NCBI RefSeq assembly: GCF_007655135.1
Contig: NC_045134.1
Coordinates: 26,436,568 to 26,500,567 of the forward strand
Origin: Punica granatum
Lineage: Eukaryota > Streptophyta > Magnoliopsida > Myrtales > Lythraceae
DNA length: 64,000 bases
Reading direction: 5' to 3'
The notes below the pieces were generated by a model that worked only from the letters and a program-made list of their open reading frames with translations, did no database searches and was not told the origin of the DNA. A program made the position numbers and the translations under genes. Below, in pieces: positions 11,017 to 20,735 of the stretch. Every line of letters begins with the position of its first letter. Position 1 is the first letter of the stretch.

Positions 11017-12381
11017 TTGGAAATGAATTCTCTTCATCCAATAACTTTCTCGTTATTCAGTAAAAAAAATTACTTCCCTCGTTTCTCTTCTTTGAATTGC
11101 CGCAGCATGTCTTCCTTGCCATTAGCTGTGTCACTGGTCCCATGCTCCGGCGAGGATCCTGTCCAGGAAACTCTCTCGCCGTCGAGTGATATGCGGAAGT
11201 TTCTCCTAAATCTCCCTCTTCTTTGTGGTTCGGGCACTCATGTGATCGACTCTCTCTGTTTGACTCTAGAGAAGAAGGATCCTAGGAAACCCGAGGCTGG
11301 ATGCGTGCAACCTCTGGTGTAAAAGGGAACCTGCCTCGTGTGCAAGGAGTGCACGGACGACTGGTGCGATCTGAGGTTGGACTATCTCGAGCCAGGGCTT
11401 AGGGTCGGCCGGAAGGTGGTCCGGAAACTGCAGGAGAGTATATCCCGGAATCTGCTCGATACGGGGAAGCTCCACCTAATTTTGGATCTAGGTAACATGT
11501 TACTTCACTTGACCAGTTGCTCCAACTTAATCCCTGATGAGCAGCACCTCGTTGCAGAATGTAATGATCTGGACAAGACCACTGGCGACCTGTTTGTCGA
11601 AACGAAGGGCGTAAAGATCACAAAGTTGCGTCCTTTTGTCCACTCATCCCTAAGGGAGGGGAGCACAATATTCGACTTGACTGTTTACATGATGGGACCA
11701 TGATCCTATGCTGACAGGATGTTGCCCTTGCTCGATCCTGAATGTTGCTATTTTGGGAATCGGGTAATTACCAAGTTGGATTCAATCACAGGAGTAAACA
11801 ATTGGAAGAGCCTCGACGTTGTCCTTGCCATGGAATCCTACACACTAATCCTTGATGGCGACCCCGAGTTCTGGCCCAGCCACCAGGAGAATCTTATCCT
11901 AGTCGAGCCATACAATTATTTCGTCAATGATCGACGCACTTACCGTAAAGATTGCCTCCCTGAAGAATCCCGAAAGCGAAGATGAAAGACCCCACCTGGC
12001 AATTATCCTCGATGTTCTCAAGGCCATCCACCAACGCTACTTTGATCAATACGATCATGGAAAAGGAGGGCCAGTCAATGTCAGGACGGTGCTCTCCTTA
12101 CTGCATCGAGACGTTCTCAAGGGTTGCGAATTTTGACCGGGAGAGCCAATTGGGTAACAGAGATGGCAAGAAAGTTAGGCGCAACCATTGTCTGGGAGCC
12201 GTCCCAGTCGGTCACGCACGTGGTTTCCGAAATCTGTACTGGCTACTACGCTCGATGGGCAATGCAACAGAACAAGCTCCTAGTCCACCCCGAGTGGGTC
12301 TTCGCTGCCAGTAGACTATGGAGGAGGCCACCCGAGCACGAATTTGTGCCGAAAGTTGCCAAGACATACAGAGAGTGGTGA
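11017..12381 (+). pseudogene. FCP1/CPL4-like RNA polymerase II CTD phosphatase, intronless pseudogene
   Basis: Homology to plant CPL4-type phosphatases (phosphatase domain followed by a BRCT domain) runs through the whole stretch in several frames. Landmarks are LRLDYLEPGLRVG (11370-11410), KLHLILDL (11467), TKLRPFV (11620), a LLDP and DSITG region (11730-11790), VRTVLSLLHRDVLKGCEF (12080-12136) and the BRCT part LGATIVWEPSQSVTHVV to LVHPEWVFA (12175-12310). It is broken by an in-frame stop at 11320-11322, a stop at 11701-11703, and frame changes near 11940-11985 and 12136. The catalytic DxDxT signature of FCP1 phosphatases is degraded to DLGNM, so even an intact frame would be inactive. No introns are seen, which suggests a retrocopy or descent from a single-exon paralogue. 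No poly(A) tail or target duplication is visible. The BRCT frame remains open to the natural end, YREW. Confidence 0.8.
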
Positions 12382-12621
12382 AGATACCTCGAGAACGGAA
12401 ATCGGATCAGCAATATATCTTATTCTCTATTTGATGTTTTCCGTTGTTTAGGTGCTTTAGTTTTAGTTTTGGGTCATAGTGCGAATTTATGCTGAAAGTT
12501 GCCAAGACATACAGAGAGTGGTGAAGATGCGTCGAGAACGGAAATCAGATCATTAATATATCTTATTCTCTATTTGATGTTTTCCGTTGTTTAGATGCTT
12601 TAGTTTTGGTTTTGGGTCATA
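12339..12621 (+). repeat. Tandem duplication of the pseudogene's 3' end (period 143 bp)
   Basis: The segment 12339-12481, which holds the last codons (KVAKTYREW) and the following 3' sequence, is repeated at 12482-12621 with about ten differences. Both copies include AAGTTGCCAAGACATACAGA and TTGATGTTTTCCGTTGTTTA. The second copy is non-coding debris, and the duplication postdates the gene's 3' end. Confidence 0.85.
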
Positions 12622-13049
12622 TGTTTCTAAGCTCTGCTTTTGGGCAATTTGATTCTCTCTTCTAATTTAGGTTGTGTTGGATTGTGTTTTGACATTGCTT
12701 ATAGATAATCTGATTTACTGAGATTTTGACGTTACACACAATGTTTTGATGTCTATAATTTGTTAAGTCTCTATCGAAGCAAGATGCTAGACATCACAGC
12801 TGCTTTGACATTGCCCAGTCGATCAATCTGCAGGGGATGACCCATCTCGGATGCTAAATTCGACTTGTATATTATGCTTCCTTTGACCCTGCATTTTGAT
12901 ATGGCCCCAGCACGACCTGCCTCGTGAAAGCTACGGTTCCGCAGGTGTTGACACTTGCCATCAACTCGATTAACGATCTGCAAAGATTATTATGCGGATA
13001 ATATGTTCTAGTCGATATAGGGTATTGTGTTAGAAACTAATAAACTGAG

Positions 13050-13265
13050 ACATTCTCAAGCAGGTCGAATGTTCACGAGAAGAATCATTTGATCGGGTAA
13101 CGGAAGTGGCAATACACAGCTGGGGGCTCTCTGTGTTTCAAAAACGTTCCTCATCTGTCATATTGTTCGTGAAAATGCTCACTCCAAGTCTCGCTGGGGC
13201 TTGAAACATAATATAAGAGTTTCTAGTTCACCCCGAGTGGGTCTTTGCGCTTATCCACATATGCC
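13050..13265 (+). pseudogene. Second, decayed CPL4-type BRCT remnant
   Basis: GACATTCTCAAG near 13049 parallels the DVLKG codons of the upstream pseudogene. The frame ENAHSKSRWGLKHN (about 13172-13215) parallels the BRCT segment (T/S)EKSRWALK of CPL4, and CACCCCGAGTGGGTCTT (13233-13249) matches the HPEWVF codons of the first copy. Frames change between these blocks and no start or phosphatase domain is left. It indicates that more than one CPL4-like copy once stood here. Confidence 0.6.
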
Positions 13266-13532
13266 TGACTAGGTTTTTCGTTAATTACCCTTCTCTATAA
13301 CGACCTCGTTAATTCTGCTTCTCCATGTCGATCTCATGTAACATACAATTTCTCGCGCAAAAAGAGTTTGGTCTGATCCAAGTTTCATGATCAAAGACCA
13401 TTCAATGATAACACTGATTTTCCCTGCATTATGAGGATATATCAGATGCTTCTGGCGAATTAGAGGAGGACAAATTGTTGGGGCAATGGTGCAGCGTTGC
13501 TAAACAGAACTTGGGTAGCTAAATATTATTAA

Positions 13533-14321
13533 CTAAAAGTGGGAGCCTCCGTCGATGACCAAGTAATGTCCGGTGATGAACTCTGCTGCATCCGAGGCCA
13601 AGAACACGACCGCGTCAGCCACGTGCCCTGTCTTGAGCACCCCCTTAAGATGTGAAAACTGTTCGATGTGGCTCTCGACCTCTTCCTTCTCCTTGCTGTA
13701 CATAGCGCAGAGCAGCAGGGTCCCAACCGCCCCAGGAGACACACAGTTGACTCTGATCCCATTTGGCCCTAGCGCCTTGCTCGCCGACCTTACGAGCCCC
13801 AGCACAGCGTGCTTCGACATAACGTAGTCGAACTTCTTTGGAGACCCTATCTCGGCTACATTACTCGCTGTGCATATTATGCTTCCCTTTACTCTGCCTT
13901 CCACCATGGCCCGTGCAGCGTGCTTCACGCAAGCTATGACCCCGAGGACGTTGACCCTGAATAGGCGATCACACAATGTTATGTCAAATCAGAGGATGTC
14001 CTGCGTACTGAAGTTTATTATTCCAGCATTGCTGAACATGATGTCCACCCGCCCGTGTTTTTCCACAGTCGAGTCCACCATGGATCTGACCTATTCCTCG
14101 TCTGTCACATCACAGTGGGCATAGGCGCAACATTTGGACCCGAGGGAAGACACGAAGGCCTGTCCCTTCTCATCCTGGATGTTTGCGATCACCACGAATG
14201 CGCCGTGGCCGATGAATCGGCATGTGGTCTCCTCGCCGATACCGCTCGCTCCGCCAGTCACTATGGCCACTTTGCCATCAAGTTTCTTCTTGGGACGTGA
14301 TGATGATGAGCTCTCCTCCAT
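13533..14321 (-). pseudogene. SDR110C-type dehydrogenase with two nonsense codons
   Basis: A single continuous frame from ATG 14321 (MEESSSSSRPKKKLDG) to the stop at 13533-13535 would encode about 262 residues. It contains TGGASGIG, CDVTDEE, SNAG, YVMSK, RVNCVSPGAV and GHYLVIDGGSHF. Two in-frame stops interrupt it: one directly after CDVTDEE (about 14091, CAG to TAG relative to the EDQVR of the intact gene) and one after STQDIL (about 13998). No frameshift is needed, and the catalytic YxxxK is intact, so decay looks recent. It is a relative of the gene at 8527-9330, same strand, 4.2 kb away. Sequencing errors or stop readthrough are unlikely for two separate codons, but two reverting haplotypes cannot be excluded. 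Confidence 0.85.
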
Positions 14322-14734
14322 AGGATCACGTGGATAGACTAATGAAACAGTAATTTCTAATAAACACACACAAGTCACGAGGAGGCCAATAATGTATATC
14401 CAACGTCGTCCGTCGCCCGACCATTATGAATTCTATTAGCAAATGAACGAATACAATATTTTGTTGGTCCGTGAAAGAAATTTAATCTCACATTCAAGCC
14501 CTGAAGAATATTCGTGAAGGGGCTCATCAGTTAGGAGAGGTTTTTGTCTTTTTATCAGTAAACTAGGTTTGGCGTTTCCGGTAATCCGCGTTGCCAGAGT
14601 ACACAAAATTTACTCGTAATTCAAGGATTCAAAATCTACTATCAGCAATTCATAACTAGTGTTCAGCCGATGCCTCCGGTTTTCCATTTGTGTCATTTTT
14701 ATCCATTGAATACTTGATGATATATATGACTGGT

Positions 14735-15256
14735 CTGTCATGATCAGATGTGTCGATCCGTTACTTGAAATGTCTAGCTTAGTGGATGAGTATAACATGG
14801 GCATAACTATGTGACAAAATTGTATGAGATAGGAGCCGAGGTGATGGTATTGGCCACGTCTTCCCATAATGTGAACAACCTACAACAACGTCAGCTCCAG
14901 TTAGTAACTTGGACCCGTTTCCACTAGATTTTACAGGAATTGTTGATTGGCGGACTCCATTATAATTATCTCACGACAATGAATTTTTTTTAAATAAAAA
15001 TAGAGTAAATAAAAAGTGGGTGAAAGAGCCAATTCAAGGGTCACCTCTCATTTCAGTTCATTGGATATCTTGATGAAAACAAGCCGTCGTCGTCCTTTTG
15101 GGCTGCTGTGACCCCGTGAACATCATATAAGTCAGACTTTTATTTTCCTTTGTTTATGGCTCTTTGATCGGTTGGAAAATAATCATGTCCTTAGCTTCCC
15201 AGATTATCGGATAACATATGGTGAAGTAGGAGTTAGTGATGATCTGATGATCCAGT
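14735..15256. repeat. First copy of the array spacer (unit A start)
   Basis: This segment recurs at about 25822-26345 and 33376-33830. Shared blocks include GAGGTGATGGTAT, CAGCTCCAGTTAGTAACTTGG, TTATCTCACGACAATGAA, GTCAGA(C/A)(T/C)TTTATTTTC and GTGAAGTAGGAG/GTAAAGTAGGAG. It marks where the tandem NPF-bearing segmental duplication begins on the left. No gene lies in it. Confidence 0.75.
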
Positions 15257-15840
15257 TGACATATATTGTCCTGCAAGGGAAAAAATGAAAAAGAAATCAC
15301 AAACTTATATGAGGCTTGGGTCCAGCAACCTATCAGCCATGGTTGTCAGAATCGCGATTCGAATCTTAGAATCGTACGATTCTACGATTCAAGGAGCATC
15401 ACCGATTCTGATTCAGCTAGGTGAGTCGGGATTGTAGAATCGGAGCCGAATCGCGTGTTGAATCGTAGAATCGCAGAATCGGGCCGATTCTGCGATTCTA
15501 CGTTCAGGCTGGATTCGGCCCAAGCCCGAGCCCAATAAGCGGGCCGAAGCTTGGACCCGAAAGCCCAAACCCGAAACCCCTCTCCCACCCGCCCTTCTTC
15601 CTCTTTTCCTGTCACGAACCCTAATTTCTCCCCTGCTGAAGTCCTTCCAATTCGACCTTCGAACGTCTTCGACGAAATCTTCGAAGCTAGCTTGCGGTTC
15701 TTCCTCTTTTCCTTCCGAGAAGCTAGCTTGTCCAAGCTTCGATTGCGGTTGCGGACGAAATCTTTGATAGTTCCATACCATTCTAGGTACTTTTCCTCGC
15801 ATTTCTCTCCGATTTCTTGTCTCTTTCTCGAGACGGAGAC

Positions 15841-16362
15841 TGGCAGAAGAATTTAGAGGGCAAGTACAAAGACTGGCAGAAGAAGTTGCATCCTGACCTT
15901 GTCCATACTAAATCTGAGATATGCTTTTGTTTTCATAGATCTCAAGCGAAGAGTTCTTCCGATATTTATTTTAATAGCTTTGCTGCATTTCCACTACAGC
16001 GAGAAAAAGAGTATGCTGCTGAACAATCTGCTCGGGTAATTGATGCATATCGAACGCTTAGCAATCCGCTGCCAAGAGCTATATATGTTGTAAGTTCAAT
16101 CTCAGCTTGTTTGCATAAAGTTGCAGGTAGAACCTTGAGGGTCAACATGCTAGTTCAGTATGTTGATGCTTGTAATTCCTTATATTGATGCTTGTAATTC
16201 CTTATATTGATGCTTGTTTGAGTATGTCATATTTCTCACATTAATTTGGTGCCACTAATGACTTTATATATGAACTGCCTCGTTTCTTCACAGCTAAAGC
16301 TTGAAGGTGTAAATGTTGATGAAGAAGAAACAGTTTCAGAGCCAGAACTGTTGAGTGAGATA
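15841..16362 (+). pseudogene. Captured fragment of an HscB-type J-domain co-chaperone gene
   Basis: Three exon blocks with intact splice borders are seen: about 15841-15919 (NLEGKYKDWQKKLHPDLVHT, including the HPD tripeptide that activates Hsp70), 16000-16089 (REKEYAAEQSARVIDAYRTL and SNPLPRAIYV; acceptor CTACAG, donor GTAAGT) and 16294 to about 16362 (LKLEGVNVDEEETVSEPELL; acceptor TTCACAG). Plant HscB works with mitochondrial Hsp70 in iron-sulfur cluster assembly. Missing are the N-terminal zinc-finger part, the first J-domain helix and the C-terminal scaffold-binding helices, so the fragment cannot be a working HscB. The introns show capture of genomic DNA, not of a cDNA. The block in front (15560-15840) reads like a 5' UTR of uncertain origin. 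Confidence 0.8.
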
Positions 16363-17017
16363 TGCCATAAAGTTTTTGGGTGGATCCTTCTCTGTTGTTA
16401 TATGCACGAGATGTATATGTTTTAGAATGGGAATTTATTTGTACTGAAGATCGAATTGCGGGAAGCAATTTTTTTGGAGGCTATGCAATTCTAACTAGGA
16501 GTGTGGATATGGGTTGCAAACATGAGCTGCTGATGGTGATGGATTTTGTGTGTTATTTTTCATATTCTTTTGACTGTCTCCGCTTATCCGCACGAGAGTC
16601 GTCATTCTCGCATCGGATACAAGCAACTTAATAAATCTGCCTTCCCTGTTTAGTTGTTTTGTCGAAAACTATTTGATAGGGGGAAAAGCAGTCGATGAAT
16701 AATGATGCTGACTGCTGTTTATTGTGTAGTCTCTATTCAATGCCCTGCAAGTGGAGAATGAGCACGATCAGACAGACCTGATTACCACTCAGCATTGAAG
16801 TACTATCAGTTGCTGGAGGGATTTCCACTCACAAAGGGCTGCTTGACTGCTTCCCAGGTACCTTTTCCCTAACTCCTTCCCTTTTTTTTTGTAATAAAAT
16901 TTTTGCTGCTATTAGTCGTCGTTCTAGAATGAGTCGTTCTGGACTGAGTTGATCAGTTAAGCCATGTTTGTGTTAGAATTGTTAAGTGAGTGACTGTTGA
17001 GTTTGGGTTGAACAGAT

Positions 17018-17185
17018 ATGGCCTCTGCAAGTGGATCTGGTAGTGCATCGGCTAATAATACTGGGGTAGTTGTCAAATCTAGAAAAAATGCAACTGGAGT
17101 TAGAGATGATCCGGCATGGGCACACGGTTATGAAGTTCCAGGAGAAAGACTAAAGATTAAATGCAAATACTGTAACGATATTTGA
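17018..17185 (+). pseudogene. BED zinc-finger start of a hAT transposase (truncated)
   Basis: A 55-residue frame starts with MASASGSGSASANN and contains DDPAWAHGYEV and KIKCKYCND, then stops at TGA 17183-17185. The D-PAW and CKYC arrangement is the first half of a BED-type zinc finger, the DNA-binding N-terminus of plant hAT transposases; the second Cys/His pair is lost. An acceptor-like AACAG precedes the ATG. It follows the HscB-like exons in the same orientation, so one transcript could join both. Confidence 0.7.
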
Positions 17186-18399
17186 GTTATGATTTGGATT
17201 TTGAACCTTGAATTTCGATAATTTGTAACGATATTTTGAGTTTTTATGACTTATTATTGATTTGTTGGTTTGTGTTTTTATTTGAATGAACAAGAATTAA
17301 TTTTTTTGCTCAGAAAAGAATGTTACGTATATATATATATATATTTTTAATTACAGGTAGAATCTTACGATTCACGATTCGAATCGCGATTCACGATTCT
17401 ACGACCCTCGACCGATTCTAAGTAGAATCGCAATTCTGACAACCTTGCTATCAGCTTAAGTTTTTGGATTGCAGATCGGTTCAAGTTCGTGTAAGCCAAA
17501 ATAAAAATTTTACATGGTATCAGAGATTCAAAACGGGTTACGCTTTCGTGCACACGTCTGGGTTCACACCACGCCGGATTTGGTTTCGAGACAGCCAAGA
17601 GTACACCTCATGTTAATCATGCCCAAGAGTGATCCGGTCCAATTCTGAGGTAGCAAAAGTGCACCTCTAGTTAAGCCCAAGTATGGAGCTCCGGGGTTAG
17701 TTTGTTGTTTGTCCCCCATCACCCGAGCACGGAAGAGGATACCTGGCTCTTAGTCAGTTATTGAGAGCAGATGTTTGTTTAAGAGCACGTGCAAGTGCTA
17801 GACCACACATTGCCACGTAAGAGCGAGTGTTGAGATATGTTATCCCATATGAAAAAAAAAATGAGAAATAAATCACAAACTTATATGAGCCTTGAGCTTT
17901 TCTGTTCCCTGGAATTGGCTTTGGGCCTTTCCTGCGTAGTTTAGGTGGAAGATGAAAAAGGCCACCTTCCTAGGGGGGCCCGAGCCATCAATGATATACT
18001 CCTGTGGAAGAGCTAGAATTCTAACCTTATGTCAAGACCTACATCCCAAGGGACAATCTCAAGTGGACATTTTCTATGGGGCGTAAGCCTCCCAAAGGAT
18101 AACAGAGGCGTGCAAACTGGACAAAGATTGGCCATCGAGTGCAAAGGCAGAAGGGAGCTTGACTACAAGTCCCACCCATCGAGCGGGGACAAAAGTCGGC
18201 CTTAGTGATCCGACAGTGTCGAGTGGAAGCGCCATCACTCAATGGATAAAAGTTACTCTAGAGGCAACCTATCAGCTTAAACTTTTGGTTGCAGATGAGC
18301 TCAAGTCAGTATAGGTCTAAGTGGAAATTTTAAGGATGGAGAGAAATCTATAAGGGAACGTTCGGAGAATTCAAAATACTACGCAAATCGTGATCTTGA

Positions 18400-19021
18400 A
18401 ATGATTGGAAGTCTCTGGCTTATTTTAACATATAATCAATTAATAAATAAAATTGAATCTTTACGGCAAATAACTCGGGAGGGTTTTGTCTATCAGTGTG
18501 ATGTGTTTGTTTTGACGATAAGATGATGGAGAAGATCTTCTAAGTTGAAAATAAGTAGTAGAATATTAACCATGAAAAAAATAATAATAAAAGTAGCAGA
18601 AAGTTAAACAAAATAATAGATGCATGTGTTTCTTCAATTTGACAGCTCTCTCAAGTTTGTCCTTCGGCCGCTTACGATCAATCATGTAGACCGATACGGT
18701 CACTTTCAAAACAGTTCTTTAGATCTTATATATTAAACGTAATTGAACTTTCAGCCATCACCCTAATAATAACTCTAAATATTAATTCTAATGTATGTGT
18801 ATGTAGCATCTAATATATCTTACTGAGCAAATTGAGATCTTGAAATGATTGGAAGTCTCTGGCTTATTTTAACATATAATCATATAATAAATAAAATTGA
18901 ATCTTTAAGGCAAATAACACGGAAGGGTTTTGTCTATCAGTGTGATGTGTTTTGTTTTGACGATAAGATGATGCAGAAGATCTTTTAAGTTGAAATTAAG
19001 TAATAGAATTTTAACCATAAA

Positions 19022-19053
<32 letters not shown>

Positions 19054-19060
19054 CTTTGTC
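18400..19060. repeat. Array spacer block with internal duplication
   Basis: The block TGATTGGAAGTCTCTGGC through the ACGATAAGATGATG-type sequence occurs twice here (18400-18600 and 18845-19020) and once at about 26620-26790, with a truncated copy at 34115-34190. It is part of the tandem segmental array. The (TA)n run at 19026-19053 lies at its end. No gene. Confidence 0.7.
19026..19053. repeat. (TA)n microsatellite
   Basis: Uninterrupted TA dinucleotides. Comparable runs in the window are at about 27119-27146, 29307-29334, 36347-36378, 57743-57769 and 58981-59002, all intergenic. Confidence 0.9.
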
Positions 19061-19927
19061 ACATATTGATGGTGTTGGTGTATGGCTATATCATTGACTA
19101 ATCCGGGTGATCAAGTAACAAAATAAAATGTGTCGTTTCATTGTATATATTTATAGGTCCATGAGCCTCGTTCTTGTAATAAGAAAAATTAATTAATTAA
19201 TTGAGTCTGTTGTTCTTTGCTTTCACCCGATTCAGGCATGGTACTGCTACTAATGATGTGCACCATGCAACTATGACAACGAGTCAAATATATAGAAAGA
19301 CATCGTTGTGGGCTCTGCAGTCACTAGCGTTATATATACCAGCCGCAGGAATCTGCCATCTGAGAAGGCACAAGCTGAAACAATAATTTAATTAAGTAGT
19401 GCACTGTGAAAGGTATCGACTTAGCTAAGTTTTATGGTGATCGAGCTTAATTTAAAAAGATTGATGGTTGACAGGGTCACTTAAGTTAGTAATTTTGAGT
19501 TGTAGATGAATAGCTGCTTTTGATTATGTACTACTAGCTTCTTAATTACAACAGTTTAACCGACAGTTCTAGTGTTCGCAACTATGCCCCTAATGATGCC
19601 GACCGGATTATACATAGTTAGCTAATTCCTATATCGGTAACATTCGCACGTTTCGGCACTGCTAATTTAACTCTAAATCTGGAACTCCTAACCTAATCAA
19701 GATAATGTGGTGGGGATACCTAACCCATCAATTTTGTCATGGAAGTGAGTGGATGGTAAAAAGCATAGGATCGGAAAGCATACCAAAACACGACATTATC
19801 ACTTCCCACCATTTGGCCTCGATTAGCTAATTATATATTGGAAAGCTTTCATCAGGCCAAGAAAGAGAACCAGTGCAGTGGCGCCACACGTTATTTTCAT
19901 ACAATGACTAACAAAAGTTGAATCCGA

Positions 19928-20395
19928 TTTCTTTTTTTCTTTTTTTTTAATATAAGTCCCGTGAAATTCTTATTCAAATGTCAAAGTACAGAACATAATT
20001 CAAAGACTCCGTAAAACGACAAAGATGAAATGAGGACAACATAGAGTTAGAATAAAGACAAGAATAGAAGGATAGAGATCTGGCCAAGTGTTTTAGGCGA
20101 GCCTTACGATCAAGCAATAAAATCTAAAAATTTTGTCTACTCCTAATTTGGCTAACGAATCAGTAAAGTTATCAGATTCTCTGCAAGCATGTTGGTATCG
20201 AATCCAAGCAAAACGGAGTGAGAAAATATGAATGTCTGATGAAAAAACTTCGATACCTCCGAGGTGGACCTGCTGACTTGGTAATCCATGAAATATACAT
20301 TACATGATGATGAACCATAGGTCGATGGATTGGAAGCAGAAATTTGAAATGCTTTCCTACTTGCCAAAACTTCAATTCTTGTCGATCGGTGGAGG
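19928..20395 (-). mobile_element. 5'-truncated LINE with RNase H end, minus strand
   Basis: A T-rich run at 19928-19948 is the poly(A) tail read backwards. On the minus strand, upstream of about 150-200 bp of 3' UTR, a frame reads WIRYQHACRESDNFTDSLAKLG (about 20205 down to 20140). It fits the end of a LINE RNase H domain, where a REx(N)xxADxLAKLG-type motif is typical. The equivalent part of unit B lacks this segment. No convincing target duplication was found, so both ends are approximate. Confidence 0.6.
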
Positions 20396-20654
20396 ATATT
20401 AGGTACATATTTCAATAAAGCCCTTCCACACGACTTTTCCAATTACGGAAATTATCTGAGTAATCTTTACAATCATGCCAAATTGCACCTCACCATATGT
20501 ATATGCTGACAAAAGCGTTGCAGCTGCTCATGCAAGTTTCTCCTTCTCCTAGTTTGGTTAGACTTGGCAACTTCTGACTCCAATAATTATCCTCATTCAT
20601 TACAAGCTCGAGGCATTAAATAAGTATGGAAAACTATATTACAAGCTTGAGCAT

Positions 20655-20668
20655 TAAATATATATACA
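20655..20668 (+). promoter_or_regulatory. TATA box of NPF copy A
   Basis: TAAATATATATACA lies about 70-80 bp before the ATG at 20736, implying a leader of about 40-50 nt. Copy B has the matching box at 29418-29429, but its leader is more than 30 bp shorter. Confidence 0.6.
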
Positions 20669-20735
20669 CTGCTTACTACCGAGAACTTAACTGAGAGCTT
20701 TCTATCCTCCAAAATTGACTCCCTCAAACGAAATC

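Larger units (their letters stand above)
15338..17447 (+). mobile_element. hAT DNA transposon with captured gene fragment
   Basis: The target duplication CTATCAGC is perfect (15330-15337 and 17448-17455); eight bases is the hAT signature. Terminal inverted repeats are CATGGTTGTCAGAATCGC left and, reverse-complemented, CAAGGTTGTCAGAATTGC right (16 of 18). Subterminal regions on both sides (15350-15510, 17355-17430) are packed with the motif GATTC/GAATC, plausible transposase-binding sites. Inside are three spliceable HscB-like exons (15841-16362) and the start of a BED-finger transposase (17018-17185), both on the plus strand. The element is non-autonomous: no transposase catalytic core or dimerisation region is present. 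Confidence 0.85.
15257..18335 (+). mobile_element. Degenerate LTR element (TRIM-like) carrying a nested hAT transposon
   Basis: The left LTR is split by the hAT element at 15338-17447: 15257-15337 joins 17456-17514. Both LTRs share AAATCACAAACTTATATGAG and CCTATCAGCTTAA. The left LTR is followed by TGGTATCAGAG (17516-17526), the usual primer-binding site complementary to initiator tRNA-Met. The right LTR starts near TGTTGAGATATG (17830) and resumes at about 18264 after roughly 370 bp of unrelated sequence. The other array units lack the whole element, so it entered unit A after, or independently of, the duplication. No polyprotein is encoded. Confidence 0.55.
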
